DNA of 64,000 nucleotides from Lantana camara (lineage: Eukaryota > Streptophyta > Magnoliopsida > Lamiales > Verbenaceae), in NCBI GenBank assembly GCA_037501455.1, contig CM074863.1:15992001-16056000 (forward strand), in the 5' to 3' direction. The notes beneath the pieces were generated by a model. That model had not been told where the DNA came from, searched no databases, and was given only the letters and a program-made list of their open reading frames with translations. Position numbers and translations under genes: made by a program. Within the stretch, counting starts at the first letter, position 1; each line of letters begins with the position of its first letter. Below are positions 25,564 through 39,691 of this stretch, piece by piece.

Positions 25564-28460
25564 ATATAATATATGTTTTGGGTGAAAGCATCTTCAAATG
25601 ATTTTTAACCATCATTTACGCAAATATTAACTTTTAAGTCCTAATTCATTCATTCTTCTACAGGTTTGTTATCTCCAAAAAGTCAGGTTAGCTTAGCTGC
25701 TCCTTTAATTTGTTAGACCGGTTCACAAGAACTCAAGGTAGGGGAGGCTTGAGAATGAGCTTCGCCGATTGAAAAAAATAAAATATGGGCCACTAAATTA
25801 TATATTTTATTAAATGCCTAAACATATATCCAAATAAAGGACCAAAAAGTAGATAATCATCACACCCTTTTCAAACTAAAATGAAAAGCAGATCGAAATT
25901 TTGGTTTCTAACATAATATATGTATCTAAGTGCATAAAATTTTCCTCCCCAAGATGTGGTCTTTAATTGCTTCTGAGGCCTGTAGTACTAATTAGGTACT
26001 TTTGGTCTGTTATTCGACCCAAAAAAAAAAACATAAAATCAAAGTGTTTAAAAGTAAATATATCACATATATTTAAGTTACTGAAACACTTAAAAAGTGT
26101 TGGAGTAAGTTTTCCTTTCTATTTACATTTGATGTATTTTATTTGGAAAATGTGAAAAAAAATATATAAACTCTTTATAAATAGGTTGAGAAATTCACTC
26201 AATTTTACAATTTTGTATTGTATTAACTAATAAATAGTGGCATTAATTTTATTGAGTAGTGTTTAGTGTGTTATGTCTCAATTTGAATCCAAATTTATGG
26301 TCATATTATTTAGTTGTAGTAAGCGTTTGATGTCTCACTCTCCACTTTGTAAGTATATAATAGCTTACAAATATCTACAACTATGCAATTCTTGAGTAGA
26401 ATAAAGTGGAGTGTAATAATTTAAAAATTGACATATATTCGAAAATCCGATTTTCTGAAATTTCTCAACATTTATTGGTTGAAACCTATTGCAGTACTAG
26501 GAGTAACAAAAAATTTGAAGGAAGACTACTCGTGCCAATATTTATATTCTATCAACCAAAAATTCCTAACAAATGAAATAAAATAAGTTTATATAAACTC
26601 CCAACATTTTGTTTTAATATTTTATACATATGTCTTTAAAGTATTCTGTCAAACATCACGGGACATTTGTAAACTCCTAAATATTTTATAAAGTATTTTA
26701 AAACGCCTCAGTCAAACACTCCATAAAGTTCAACTATTATAATAAAAAAAAAATAAAAAAAAAACTCAACTTTATCATTTAAGTAAAAATATTATTCTGA
26801 ATTGTGTAGGAATTACCAAATTTGCCCTCAGTATAGACTATTAAACATATTACAACCTGGTCAATAATAGAAAAATGATTTGGCTCTACCAACCCTAATT
26901 ATAAATGCATTTCACCAAAACAATCATAAACTTAAAAGGTCTAATTATAAATGCGAGTGTCCCCACTAAAATACAAGTAAACTATACTACAAATGTGTTA
27001 CTGTAGTTAATTAAAAAAAAAACATACAAAAATGAACATCATCTACTATCTATGATGCACACCGACACCGACACGATAAAAATACAACTTACGAATTTTT
27101 TCTTGAATTTTTGACGTAATGAGTCTCAGACACGATTGTCCAATACAACTAAATAGAGCAAAATGATATTTTTAAAAGTGTCCGTGAATCATAATCTATT
27201 ATAATTCCACTATTGTTAATTCCACATTAATTCTGAGCCATAATGTAAAAATATAAATTATAATCATAAACTATAGTAAGATGTGTCAAGGGGTAATAAT
27301 ATATATAATATATATATATATAATTCTCTCCCAACTAAATTGTGTGGCTTATGACAAAATAATTATTTTTGCTCCCAAAGTTGGCCAGGCTGAATAACAT
27401 GCGTCATCAAAGCAGACAGCCAACTTGGAGACATCTCCAACTTTCACTTAATTTTATTTTGAATTATCATAAATTATAATGGAGACAAAAATACCTATTT
27501 TGCATCATTTCATGGTTTTCTTTTTTAATAATTTTTTTAACACATCATTTCATTTGTAACCGTATAATTTGTGCTTATTATTGTGTTTCCCAGGCGCTTC
27601 TTGAAACCCTTAATCAGACCATCAAACAAAAAATAAATAATTACACCCCTAAATTTAATTTAATTAAAAAAACCATCGTAATTGAAAATTTATAAAAATA
27701 TAATGGGACAAAAGAGTATTATTTATAATTCTCTTCGTGTTTTTTATAATTCTGATTCAAAGTTTAAAATGTTTTTCGTAATTTATCAACTATGACAATA
27801 TTAAATACCAGGAGTATTTACAATTATCCTAAAAAGGAAAAAATAAATAGAAAAGTGAACTTGAATTCATATGGATCAGAATAAAGCTAAATATCAAAGC
27901 ACAGCGACATTGAATTGAATCTATAATCTATAAATTATAGAACCTCTATCTCACCATCAAGACTCAGCAAGTTATTAATTAAAGATAAAACTATTCATTA
28001 TATGTTTAATATTGGGTAGAACTTAGAAGAAACGAGATTTGATTCAATTTTTTCAAACATACTTATTTATAAGTAGTAAGTAAAACTATATTGAAAATAG
28101 ATGAGATTTCTATTGAATTTTCTTTTTAAGAGTAATTATATAAAAGCACAAATATATTTAAAATAGAATCACCAAATGGTGTAACTTGACAAAGATCTTA
28201 AGTTTAAATTTTCGAAAAAACATTTACTATTAATAGGAAAATAGAGGAGATTTTATGGGATTAATATAATAGAACATATTCAAAGACTATTAGGAAATGG
28301 TTAAGCAAGTTCCAAATGTGAGTCAAGATTCAAGAATGGCAATAAAAGAATCAAAATGGGATGGCCATTACTGTACCTAACTTAAAATGGGGGCAAAAGT
28401 GAGAGTTTCGAAAAGAATAGGGGCACCAATGAGAATTGCTCTAAGTTCCATATAAGTCAG
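25564..28460. other. AT-rich spacer
   Basis: About 2.9 kb of AT-rich DNA with poly-A runs and a (TA)n tract near 27300-27322. I see no gene, RNA or clear transposon end. Confidence 0.5.
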
Positions 28461-28481
28461 CCTGCACTTTGAATTGCACGC

Positions 28482-28503
28482 AGAGAGAGAGAGAGAGAGA
28501 GAG
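28482..28503 (+). repeat. GA microsatellite in the leader of the PMI1-related gene
   Basis: A (GA)n run of about 20 bases in the putative 5' untranslated region. A likely leader intron follows, with donor TTGTAAGC near 28567 and acceptor ATGTAG near 28962, just before the ATG. GA/CT repeats near plant start sites are common promoter/leader features. Confidence 0.6.
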
Positions 28504-28978
28504 GCAGGCTTCAGACACACAGTCGAAGAGCGGGAGGTTTGCCCCAAATATTGGAAGTCTCTTCCTTGTAAGCTTCATCTTGTCTTCTCCGCCTATATTC
28601 GTGATTTTTTTAATTGATAACTGCCGATTGTGTTTTTCAAATATGCTTCTTGTTAATTTGTTTTCATGTGCTGAGACGATGAAGTGTCTGTGGAATGTAG
28701 ATTAGTTTCGATTTTCCCTTTTTTCGGTTTCTGTTCATTTTCGTTTTGGCGAATCCCTAAATCCATTTTTATTTCGTTTCTTGTCTGCTGAGAGGCCCTT
28801 GCAAGTTTAAAATATTTTGAATCAGAAAAAGTGGATTGTGGGATCTTGGGGACCCCAGTTGTTTTCTATATTTTGGGTTGTTATTGTAGGTGTGATTCTT
28901 GAAAGATTTTAATCCTGTATGTGGATTTGTAATAGTGTGGAAATTTCTGTGTTAATTATGTAGTTTCCAAGGGAGATA

Positions 28979-31900
28979 ATGTTGTCAAGAGCAGATAGCA
29001 AAAAGAAGGCCGGTGGGGGTTCTGGAAATGGGAAATTCTTAAGTGACCTCGAAACCATAAATAAAGCCTTTTATAAGGAAAAAACACGGTCGAGACTTGC
29101 TAATTCTACAGCTAGCAGCCGATCCAAGTCTGTTGGAAAATTCCCTTTGCCTGAGCCAAAACCGAAGCCAGAAGATTCAAAAAACAATACCAAAGATTCA
29201 TTTGACAAGGATAAGAAGTCATCCATCTGGAGTTGGAAGGGTCTCAAGGCCTTGACCCATGTCCGAAACCGTAGGTTCAATTGTTGCTTTTCGCTTCTAG
29301 TACATTCCATTGAGGGATTACCGTCTCTTTTCGATGATGTTTGTCTTGTTGTGCACTGGAAACGGCGTGATGGAGAACAAATGACAAGTCCAATTAGGGT
29401 ATATCAAGGAGTAGCTGAGTTTGAGGAACAGTTGACTCATTCTTGTTCTGTATACGGTAGTAGGAGTGGTCCCCACCATTCAGCAAAGTATGAAGCCAAG
29501 CATTTCTTGTTGTATGTTTCTGTCTATAATGCCCCTGAACTTGATTTGGGGAAGCATCGGATTGATTTGACCAGATTGCTTCCTCTAACATTGGAGGAAC
29601 TGGAGGAGGAGAAAAGTGGTGGGAAATGGTCAACCAGTTTCAGGTTATCTGGTAAAGCAAAGGGTGCAACAATTAATGTCAGTTTTGGATATAATGTAAT
29701 TGGGAATAATAGCAGTGAGCTATCATCCAGCAAAAGTGGTTCTGAAATCTTTAGCTTGCAGCAGAATAGTGCAAGAGCAACAGGAATGATGAATTCGGTT
29801 CAAATTGATGAGGTGAGCATTCATCGAGCAGGAAGCTGTCCTGCTAGTTCTTCTGCCTCAAATCAGTCTCCTGAAGATATAAAGGATCTTCATGAGGTTT
29901 CGCCAATGCCTAGATCAGAACTGTGTGATTCTGTGAAGATACTCTATCAGAAAATGGATGAAGAGATGTCTAATGCTTCAATTGAAAGTAAACTGAAGGC
30001 TGATTCTTTATCTTCAGTGGTTGACACTCATAAGGTAGACTTGGTCACACCCCCTGAAGAAAATTGTGGAACTGATGAAATGGATGAGTTTTCTGTCATA
30101 GACAAAGGAATAGAGCAGTTGACTAAAGAACATGTGAAATTAGATGATGAATCATTGAATACAGATCGAGGCTCTGCAGATGATCCTGAAGCTGAATTTG
30201 CTGTTACGGTAGCCGGTGATGAGGATCTGTCCCTTCATTGCTCAGCTGTAGAGGAAGAGCAACCAATAATCAGCTGTGATGATAGAGAGAAAGAAGATGA
30301 AATGTACTCCAAAGAATCACTAATGAAAGAGTTAGAGGCAGCACTAAGCTGTACCTCAAATTTGGTAAACGAAGTATTAGATTCTCATGAGGATGAGAGT
30401 GATGATGCCTTACACCTTGAAAACTTCTTGGATGATAATTCTAATTCTGGAGAGTGCAGAAAGGGAAAATCACTTAGCTTCGATGATGTAACCGACTCAG
30501 TGGCTAGTGATTTCCTGGATATGCTTGGTATAGAACATAGTCCATTTGGCTTGAGTTCTGAAAGTGAACCCGAGTCTCCAAGAGAGCGCCTGCTCAGACA
30601 ATTTGAGAAGGATTCTCTTGCCAATGGAGGATTACTCAACTTTGATATTGGTACTGATTCATCAATGTTTGAAGATTTCCAGGAGATGGGTAAAATAGAG
30701 ACTGGTGCATTCATGAGCAAAACAAAGGCCTCAGTGATGGAGGATTTGGAAACTGAAGCTTTGATGCGTGAATGGGGCTTAAACGAGAGGGCATTTCAAA
30801 ATTCCCCACCAAGTGGTTATGGCAGTCCAGTTGACATTACTCCCGAGGATCCTCTGCAACTGCCTCCACTTGCAGAAGGTGTGGGTCCCTTTGTGCAGAC
30901 TAAAGATGGAGGGTTTTTACGGTCTATGACTCCTGCCCTTTTTAAGAATGCCAAGACTGGAGGGAGCTTAATTATGCAGGTTTCTAATCCTGTAGTGGTG
31001 CCTGCTGAAATGGGATCTGGTGTAATGGACATACTCCAAGGTCTAGCTTCGGTTGGAATTGAGAAGCTCTCAATGCAGGCGAGTAAACTGATGCCCTTAG
31101 AAGATATAACTGGAAAGACAATGCAACAGATAGCGTGGGAAGAAGGCGCATTGAATTTGGAGGGACCTCATAGGTTTGTTAATTACTAATCTATATGTAT
31201 TCATATTCCCTTGAAAAAATTGTAAATGTGCTCTTCTGACATATTTGTTCTTGTTTCAGGCAAGATATATTGCAGCAGGAATCTGAAATGATGCAGAATG
31301 TACCTCGTGAGCAGAAGGGCGTAAAAGGAACATCCTCAGTCTCGAGGTCGAATAAAACTGACTCACATATGCTTAACAGTGAGACAGAATATGTGTCTTT
31401 AGAAGATCTTGCTCCTCTAGCCATGGATAAAATTGAAGCTCTTTCAATGGAGGGCTTGAGAATACAATCCGGCATGTCAGGTGAGGAAGCTCCTTCAAAT
31501 ATCAGTGCACAATCTATAGGTGAATTTTCGGCCTTGAAGGGAAAAGGGGGTGATTTTGGTGGGGGCTTAGGTCTTGACGGAGCTGGTGGATTGCAACTAA
31601 TGGATATTAAAGATAATAATGATGGCGAAGATGTTGATGGACTTATGGGTCTGTCTCTAACACTTGATGAATGGATGAGATTGGATTCTGGAGAAATCGA
31701 CGATGATGATCTTGCTAGTGAGAAAACCTCGAAAATACTGGCAGCCCATCATGCTAATTCATTAGACCAGTTTCGAGGGAGGTCGAAAGGGGAGAAAAGA
31801 AAAGGCCGAGGTAGGAAATACGGTTTGTTAGGGAATAATTTCACAGTTGCTTTAATGGTACAATTGCGGGACCCATTGAGGAACTATGAGCCAGTTGGTA

Positions 31901-32454
31901 CTCCCATGCTTGCACTCATTCAAGTGGAGAGGGTTTTTGTTCCTCCAAAACCTAAATTATACAGCACGGTTTCTTTGGTAAGAAAGTCTAGTGAAGATAA
32001 TGAAGATGACGAAGTTGTGAAGAGTGGGGAAAAGGAGAGCATTATTGAAAAGCCAGAGGAAGAGAAGGTTCTTGAAGAAGAACTGATTCCTCAGTATAAA
32101 ATAACTGAGGTTCACGTTGCTGGTTTGAAGACAGAACAGGGTAAAAAGAAGTTGTGGGGTTCGACAAATCAGCAGCAGTCTGGATCGAGATGGTTGCTTG
32201 CTAATGGAATGGGGAAGAAGAATAAGCATCCTATGATGAAGTCAAAAGCTGTTGGAAAATCTTCTGCTTCTGCTGCTGGTTCCGGTTCCAGTTCTACGCC
32301 AATGACAACAAAAGTACAGCCTGGAGATACGTTGTGGAGTATTTCTTCTCGTGTTCATGGAACGGGGAACAAATGGAAGGAGATTGCAGCACTTAATCCA
32401 CATATTAGGAATCCGAATGTCATTTTGCCTAATGAAACTATAAGGTTATGCTAG
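28979..32454 (+). CDS. PLASTID MOVEMENT IMPAIRED 1-related (NT-C2) protein, 2 exons, 1129 aa
   Basis: Belongs to the plant PMI1/PMIR family. PMI1 is required for chloroplast photorelocation, and relatives act in chloroplast, nucleus or peroxisome movement; which one this is cannot be told here. Exons 28979-31173 and 31260-32454 join in frame through a GT-AG intron (acceptor TTTCAG). Order: basic N-terminus, NT-C2 domain about residues 95-245 (RFNCCFSLLVHSIEGLPS ... VVHWKRRDGE ... VFGYNVIG-like end), a long acidic disordered middle, a conserved block near the exon junction, a region with LRDPLRNYEPVGTPMLALIQVERVFVPP, and a C-terminal LysM-like segment starting QPGDTLWSIS. The start is the first ATG of the long frame, preceded by a likely leader intron. 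Length is close to the family's usual ~1100-1200 aa. No breaks seen. Confidence 0.92.
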
Positions 32455-33759
32455 ATTGGAACGAAGGTTGAAGTTTGTGTTGAACTGTTGGTTTTGAGTT
32501 GATAACTTTAGCTTGATTGTATTGCACTTGCCACTTGATCATATTTTGACGCTAGGGCATAGATGATGGCTCTGATGAGCAAAGAATGTGAAGAAGTTTC
32601 TTTTGTTCATGTAAATTAAAATTTGTGTTGATTCAGTACATGGAAGTGTCAAAATAGCGAATATATGATGGTTTTCTGTTTTGGATTATTACCAAAAACT
32701 ATCAACAATCCCATTTTTACATGAAACAGTTAAAAGGAAAGCAATTGTATAAAAATCATGAATGTCCCATAAACTCTGCTCTTGATGAAACCACCATTAG
32801 TGCACTGCGTTTTCTACCAGACTACCACACAATCTGTGGCCATTTTGGAGTTTGATTTGCACTGTTGGGAGGTTTGGTTGAGTTGGGGTTTCATTTGTCA
32901 TCGTGAAGATCTTTTAAAAGGCGAAGCTCCAGTGTTCTGAAGTATGTCGATTTGCATTTCTATCCGGTCGAGGCTGTCTTAATGAATCTGATGCTGTTAA
33001 TTTGTTCATCTTCAAGACAGGATGATGATCCGAGCACAAACAACTTCTTGAATCTTGATCAGCACAATTGAGACTTAAAAGAGTTCCAACAATTTTCAAC
33101 TTCCTTCCGAATATTCTTGAGACTTTGCCCTTAGGATAATGATGTTTCACATATTGACGCATTGTCATATAAAGTTTTAAATTCATGTTCGGGTCAGAAA
33201 AGTAGTGTTTGAGCAATAAACAATCAATCTATGTTGTTTCAATATACAAATTCCGTATGTATGATATGATAGTGTAGAAGGTGCTGCTGACATTTTCTCC
33301 GTCAAGGAATCGCCTCTTCGATATTATGACCGCAATCACCCCTTTGATCTAATTTCACCTATCATGCTACTTTTCCTAATTTTGCATTGAAGCACAAACC
33401 TAACACCCAAGAAACATATGTTTTCACAAAGTATGCTTCTAAACCTAAAACAAAGTACCATGCACAACCAAGAAGGTAAGCCAAACAAACATTTCAACCA
33501 GAAACTCAGTCAGTTGCTAACTCTTACACCACGAAACAGCTAAACTGGATAAATAAATGTCAATTTTTGAAAGGCCCATTGAAATCTCTACAACCAACAA
33601 ACTATATCTAAAACAGACACAGAGAAGGAAACTATGACCACAAACAGGACTAGCAAAGATTGTGTTCAATACATAAAGACTAAGAACGACTAGACAGTTA
33701 GCTGCAGCCACGAAGATACAATTAGAATAGAATGCAAACCGAACAGTTTAAGGAACTTA
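32455..33759. other. Convergent 3' spacer
   Basis: Holds the 3' ends of two converging genes, the PMI1-related gene (+) and the Alfin-like gene (-). A 100-codon minus-strand open frame at 32914-33216 has no recognisable domain, and I do not call it a gene. Confidence 0.45.
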
Positions 33760-36700
33760 TCAAGGGCGTGCTCTTTTGTTACTACACGAGGGACATTTGT
33801 ACTGCTTGATGTGCTCAGCTCTTGCAGGAGTGATCTTAACACACTTTCCGTGGAACCATCTCTCACATATGTCACAGCAAATCCAAAATTCATCTGCACC
33901 ATAGTTCTCCCCACATGCTCCACACAGCGTGTCACCGTGCTCGTCCTCTTCTTCGTCTTCTTCTCCATCATCCAATCCCGCATCATCATCCTTCACTTCT
34001 GCCTTGGACAATTTTCCCTAAGATTTGAAAGATGCCAAGTTTCAAATCATAAGTGAATTGCTTAATTTCATAAACTTGGGAAAAATGGATTTGTGAAGTG
34101 GGCTGAAAGGAACAGTTAATTGATAATATAATGAAACAAAAACAATTTGAATTTATGGAGCACAAAATAGATAAGTGATCGTGATATCGAATCTGACAAG
34201 GAAATCATTAACCAGATCACCGAAGAATTTTCTTTACAGAGAACCAGCCAACAACTGATTGATAACAGAACTGCCTAATAGTAACAAATAAAATTAACTT
34301 AAATAGTCTAACGATGCAAACAATGGAAGTTCAGGATGCAAAGAAGACAACGAGGTCATGAACAATCATTCTAAAATTTGCCAATGTTATTATCCATTTC
34401 AGAAATCAGTAAATGAAGTGGCATTTGATTATAACAAGTCATTAAACATATTGAGAGATCTTTTCAGAATTTTAGGCACAATGGACAATGACATCCACCA
34501 TCATTTCTTCTATAATTAGTAGTGTAGTACACACTTAAGCAATATTGATAAAAGTTTCATTTATGATGAAATTTTGTGAGCTCCATGTCCAAATTTCAAT
34601 TTGCACAAATTATAAACTACATGTGTCTTGCAACCCATATTAGTGAGTATTCAGATGTCTCAAGAGGCATAGGTGAGGAGAAAAATTAAATAATGTATAT
34701 GGAGGCAGATACACAAAACTATCCAATTTTAGGAAGAACAAAGAAGTTGAAGAAATTCAGTCTGCTCGACTTCCATAAAAGCTGTAAATATGTGCCACAA
34801 TAAGATTGCAAAGGAATTTAAAATGAAAGATCTTTTTGCTATTTGCAGCAAAGCTTAACACGCAGGCTTATAAATAAGCATGGCAACCAAATATGAATTT
34901 ACTGTGACAAGTCATTTATGATGTCTTCCTGCACCAGCATGACAAAAATGATGATATTAATTTTACCGTTTTTGAGTTTGACTTGGATTTGCTACCGCTT
35001 TGATCTGTGACAGAGGATTTGTCCTTCAATTGCTTCTTCGCAGCTCCAGTTACAACCTCAAATATTGTTGGGTAATCATTTATCAAATTGAATAGGCGTT
35101 TCCTGCATCCACCAACAAAAACCAAAGCTAAAAACAATCTGCAGATGCTTGAAATTTTTATAAATAGTTTACATTTTACATCCAGCAATCGCAATCAGTC
35201 AGTTTCCCTAAGAGAGGAAATCTTACAAAAGATACCGTATATTATTTTTTGTACGACCCAAACCTCAGAGCATGTGTATCTCAATATCTCTTAGAGACCC
35301 TTGTTTAAAGGATGGGACTCAATGTAGATGGGTTCTTTTGTAAGGCAGTTTCAATTATGCAAAAATACTATTTGCACGTACATGAAAAGCAATGAGTTTA
35401 AACTTAGGTCACACAAGCAATTTCCCAAAGGATATTCCAACTTATAAAGATACACAGGAAATAAAAAGCAAACAAGAGTTAGCTCAAATATATGCTTAAA
35501 AAATGATAGAGAGTAAGACAAGAAAGGTACTGAATTTTATCATGAATAAGTCCATAAATCATTTGGACAGAGATAATACCTCCTAAGCATCTTTCGCTGA
35601 AAAACTAAACTAAAATTAAATTTTTTTTAAGACCAATTTCTCTCCAAATAAATAGAGTATTTCCTATGCTAAAATTAGGCTTACAAAATGATGAAACAAA
35701 GGAGTTACGAAATTTCAAGAAGGAAAAGGGGACAATAAAAAAACAATAATAATATTCTAAGAAGCTCATAATACTAAAAAAGACCTACCTGTCGGCTTTA
35801 TCAAAACCAAATCTAGCACCAAAGTAGAAAGCAACTGAAAGAAGCCATGCATCACTGTGGACAGCAACAAGAGCCAACCAATCTTTTTCTTGCATCCCAT
35901 CTCTGGCGAAGTTTATCCCTAAAGCAGGCTCTGGAAGCTCAGGAGGGACCTCCTCAGCAGGCAAATTAACTTCCCACTGCTCACTAGGAAAACCATAAAG
36001 GCACAGATTTTCTTTCTCTGCAACATTTTCATGTTTTAGCAGCATCAGTATCATATGGACTACATTACAGATGCTTCACAGATAAGCAACTTCTAAATTA
36101 CGGCAACCATCAAATGCATGCTTTGTTATAAGCAAACTCATAAAAGTACACGCTGGTTGATGATAAACAAGCAGTGTGGAGGCAGCTGAAGGGGCATACT
36201 ATAGGTATGGGTAGTGAAAGGAGACAATATTTAAAAATATTACCAAAGCAAAACTTGTTCTCTGTGTTGTATACTCTGCGACAACATACTGTCAGACAAT
36301 TAACCTGTAGCATGACAAGCATATGAAGCTACTCAAAGTTTCAGGGTAAATAGAATAGCCTCTTCATGTACACTTGACTTCTCTGTGGCCAGATATCAAA
36401 CACTCAGATCTTCACGAACAACAACAGCAATTTTAAAACATATACAAACAAATACAACATTAACCAAGTGCACACATTTAAAAAGCATAAAGAAATAAAG
36501 GATGTGCTGTGGAACATGCAAGCAGAAACTGATTCTATGGGAAATCCAAAGCCGAAACAATTCCATTTAGCTCTACCAGTAAAGCACCCAGAATAGGACC
36601 AGAAATAAGACAAAATGAGAGTAGAGAAAAAAAAGTAGCATACAACAAATATATCAGTTGTACCAGGTTCAATACCCCCATGGAAGAAAAATCTTGTTAA

Positions 36701-37433
36701 ACTCATGGGTAGGCAATGTTAAAATATTATAAATAACACACTCAGCAAATACTTGTTGCGGTGAAAAGCCATCTCACCGCAACATAGTTGCCGTAAAATC
36801 CTCAAGACCAGTGCTTTGAAAATTAAAACTCAGCCATGTGGTTGCATAAATTGTAAGTGTTTGATAAATCGAGCAAAAATGTAACCCCATGCCCACATAA
36901 AATTAAACACAAGTCAAGCAAAATAACAAGCTGACTACCAACAGGAACAATCATATAGAAATATAGAATGAAAATGCCCAAAAATGTGCCAAAATTCAAT
37001 TTTTGCTAAATAACCGAACTAATGAAGTACAGAAAGTAACACCCCTGAATGCAACAAAATTCTAGGCACCAAACGTAGAAGAGTACACACACACTCACCA
37101 GGATCGCACCGCTGAAAGAATTCTTCAACATCTGAAAAAGGATAAAAAAAACAACACAAAAACCCCAAATTTAATAAAACTAAACAGACCACAAATTGAA
37201 CGAAACAGAAACCCTAAAACTCGAATAACACGAGCAAACAGAAAAGCTAGCCGCAATTGAAGTTCACCAGCACACCAAACCATAGAAAAACGACAAAATT
37301 GAACATAGAAGATATCAAATGAAAACAAAAACATACCAGTGGTGAGAGCTTTGATCAAGCCATTACGCCTGCCCTTGAAATCCCTGAAAACTTCTTCCAC
37401 CGAACGAGGGCTATTGTGAGCGCCACCTTCCAT
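33760..37433 (-). CDS. Alfin-like PHD-finger protein, 5 exons, 250 aa
   Basis: Alfin-like (AL) proteins are plant nuclear proteins whose C-terminal PHD finger reads H3K4 methylation and whose N-terminal domain binds partners such as Polycomb components; many are stress-responsive. Coding exons in gene order: 37433-37337, 37131-37099, 36017-35789, 35102-34967, 34017-33760, with continuous frame. The N-terminal Alfin domain (about residues 10-135) includes [13 protein letters not shown] and [19 protein letters not shown] variable basic/serine-rich linker with an acidic stretch follows. The PHD finger (about 195-247) has the C4HC3 pattern [10 protein letters not shown]...[15 protein letters not shown]...YKCPSC. 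The first ATG of the conserved MEGG start is used. Length is typical of the family. No damage seen. Confidence 0.96.
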
Positions 37434-39690
37434 AGTTCCTCCGTACAAGTCACACACAAAACACCCTGCACTGCGTGTATATATATCTCTCTCTCTGTCG
37501 CTACTGAGTTAATGGTTTCAAAATAAGCTAGGACGCAGGGAGAGGAGGAGGGAGGACAAAAAAAGGGGGAAAAATTGAGGGCATCATAGGGAATTTCTGG
37601 ATTGCATGGGGGCATTTTGGGGAAGGAGCGTCTCGGAGTGGATAGGAATGTGGGGAATTTCCATTTGCCTCCTCTATTAAATGCTTTATATCATTTTGCC
37701 CCACTCGAATTGCAAAAACATACATTTTGCGCATCAAATAAATTTGCATATTACTTCGGTCCCCTTCCCAATCTTTTTTTTTTTTTTCATTTTTATAAAA
37801 ATTACTATTTAAGCTCTGTAATATGAATAATATAATACGCCACAAATGCGAATTATAAAATAATATGATACAAGTACTTAAGTTGACTATATAAGCTCAT
37901 ATTTTCGTTTAATAAATCAATTTCATCACACGTACTTACATTTATCATACAATTTATAATGCAAAATATTAGATTAAGTTAGTAGTATAAGTTAAACGAT
38001 TAATTTAAGAGTCAATGTCCCACAAGAATCAAAAATAGAATTCATCATACGATGGACGAATCTGTCAAATATTTTTCTATTATTTTTTGAAACACAAATC
38101 CCCGAAGGGGAAATTTAGTAAATCAATTTGAACCAAAACTTACAAAGGAACAATCGAAAAAATAACACAGATTTAAGACTGCAATTCTAATAGATTTGTG
38201 GACAATCATAATTGCTCCATATCTAATAAAATAGAAACTAATACTTGAATAGCTAAACAAATTTAATTTCAACACCACCACCGGAATCTCAACGATTGCA
38301 GATTATTTAACTGTTAAAACGTGAGTCATACAGGTCAACTCGTGATTAGGCGTGTTTCCGTTTAATTTGGTATTGAAATAGATGCAGTCATCCATAAGTA
38401 ACGATAGAGACGGATGTTTGAAGCACCACCCTATGAATACCAAAAATGTTCCAAAATAAAGTAAGTAAGTAAATGAATAGAAGAATAGGTGCAAGGGGAC
38501 AAGTAGATAGTTCTGTGGGACTCCAATGCAATTAAGGTTAGTTGGACGTACAAAGAAGAGTTTCAAGTGTGAAGTATGCTGTCTTTTGGTATCCAGCACC
38601 ATGTTTGTGTCTAAGGGAACACTAATACTTGGCCAACTTAATAAGCACAATGTGCGGCATTAAGGCAATGCCATTCACACAATAAGCACAAGGCATCAAG
38701 GCAATGCCATTCACACTAGAACATCAAACACACACTGTTTTGATTTTGACATTTGGGATAATGGAGGAGGACAAGAGACAACGAGTCATTCATTAATCCC
38801 AATTCCCTGTGTCAAAGATCAGATTCTTTCGGTTTGTTACTCATACAATAACGACCAATTTGATGTGATCCGTATACCAACAGTTGGTACCCGAAAGAGA
38901 ATCTCTAGTAGTGGTGGATAATCACAAAGAGCTTTTGGTAACTGCAAAATAGGCTTAACATCTCAGTGGGGAATTCCAGAAATAAGCATTGTTGCATCTC
39001 CATGTGTGAGGGGGGAACCATTTCATCCTTTAGTCCAGGATTGGCTGTTTTAATTTATCTGGGGTTCAAAACATTTGTTAGAATGTTTGTGCATATAATT
39101 GCTTTTTATTTATTCTCTCTAAAACACTTCTCCTTAGTTCCTACTAGCTAGTACCACTCTTAAGATCAAACCTCAACTAACATAGGATATTCATAATCGA
39201 AATTCAATTCGACATTTTGTAATTTCCAAAGTTGGCAAAGTTTTAAGAACCTGATGAAGTTTGTGCAATAAGGCCCAACTTCAGGCCAAGTAGCATAATA
39301 TTTTCTTTTTAAAGATATACCTAGGCTAAATCCCAATTTTCATTCATCCAAACTTATCAAGAAAACATGCATGAAGTATACAACAAAATTAGGGCACTCC
39401 TTCAGGTAAATACCAGCTGATGAACATTGAGTTCAGTCTCCTGCTCCTGCATGAACACTTGATTTTCAAGAAACTGAAACGAGCCCAGATCAATGAACCG
39501 ATCCAGAAATACAAATTCCACAAAAGACATTCAATGATGCAAATAACAGGTAAAAACCCAAACTTGAACCCTAGAAACAAAGTTTCCCCTACCAGTCATT
39601 GTATGCAGAGAGAACTTTCAGTACACAATAGCCATTTTGCCACAATTTTCCACACCACAAAACCTAAAAGGAACTACAGAGGTACAAAGT
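37434..39690. other. Spacer with a small tandem duplication and a repeat fragment
   Basis: Promoter side of the Alfin-like gene, then AT-rich DNA. At about 38640-38717 a unit containing GGCAATGCCATTCACAC is duplicated in tandem. At about 39225-39305 a fragment reading GTGCAATAAGGCCCAACTTCAGGC resembles GTGCAATTAGGCCAAACTTCAGGG in the element at 16427-16661. No gene seen. Confidence 0.45.
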
Positions 39691-39691
39691 T

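Noticed and set aside
32914..33216. A 100-codon minus-strand open frame between the PMI1-related and Alfin-like genes
   Set aside because: No recognisable domain or repeat, biased toward basic residues, no splice partners. It sits in the 3' spacer of two converging genes and is probably chance.
37472..37482. TATATATA as the TATA box of the Alfin-like gene
   Set aside because: Only about 40 bases before the start codon, which would leave almost no leader; more likely part of the leader or a simple repeat.
38303..38650. A 115-codon minus-strand frame in AT-rich spacer
   Set aside because: Low-complexity hydrophobic composition with no family resemblance; no neighbouring exons or promoter pattern.
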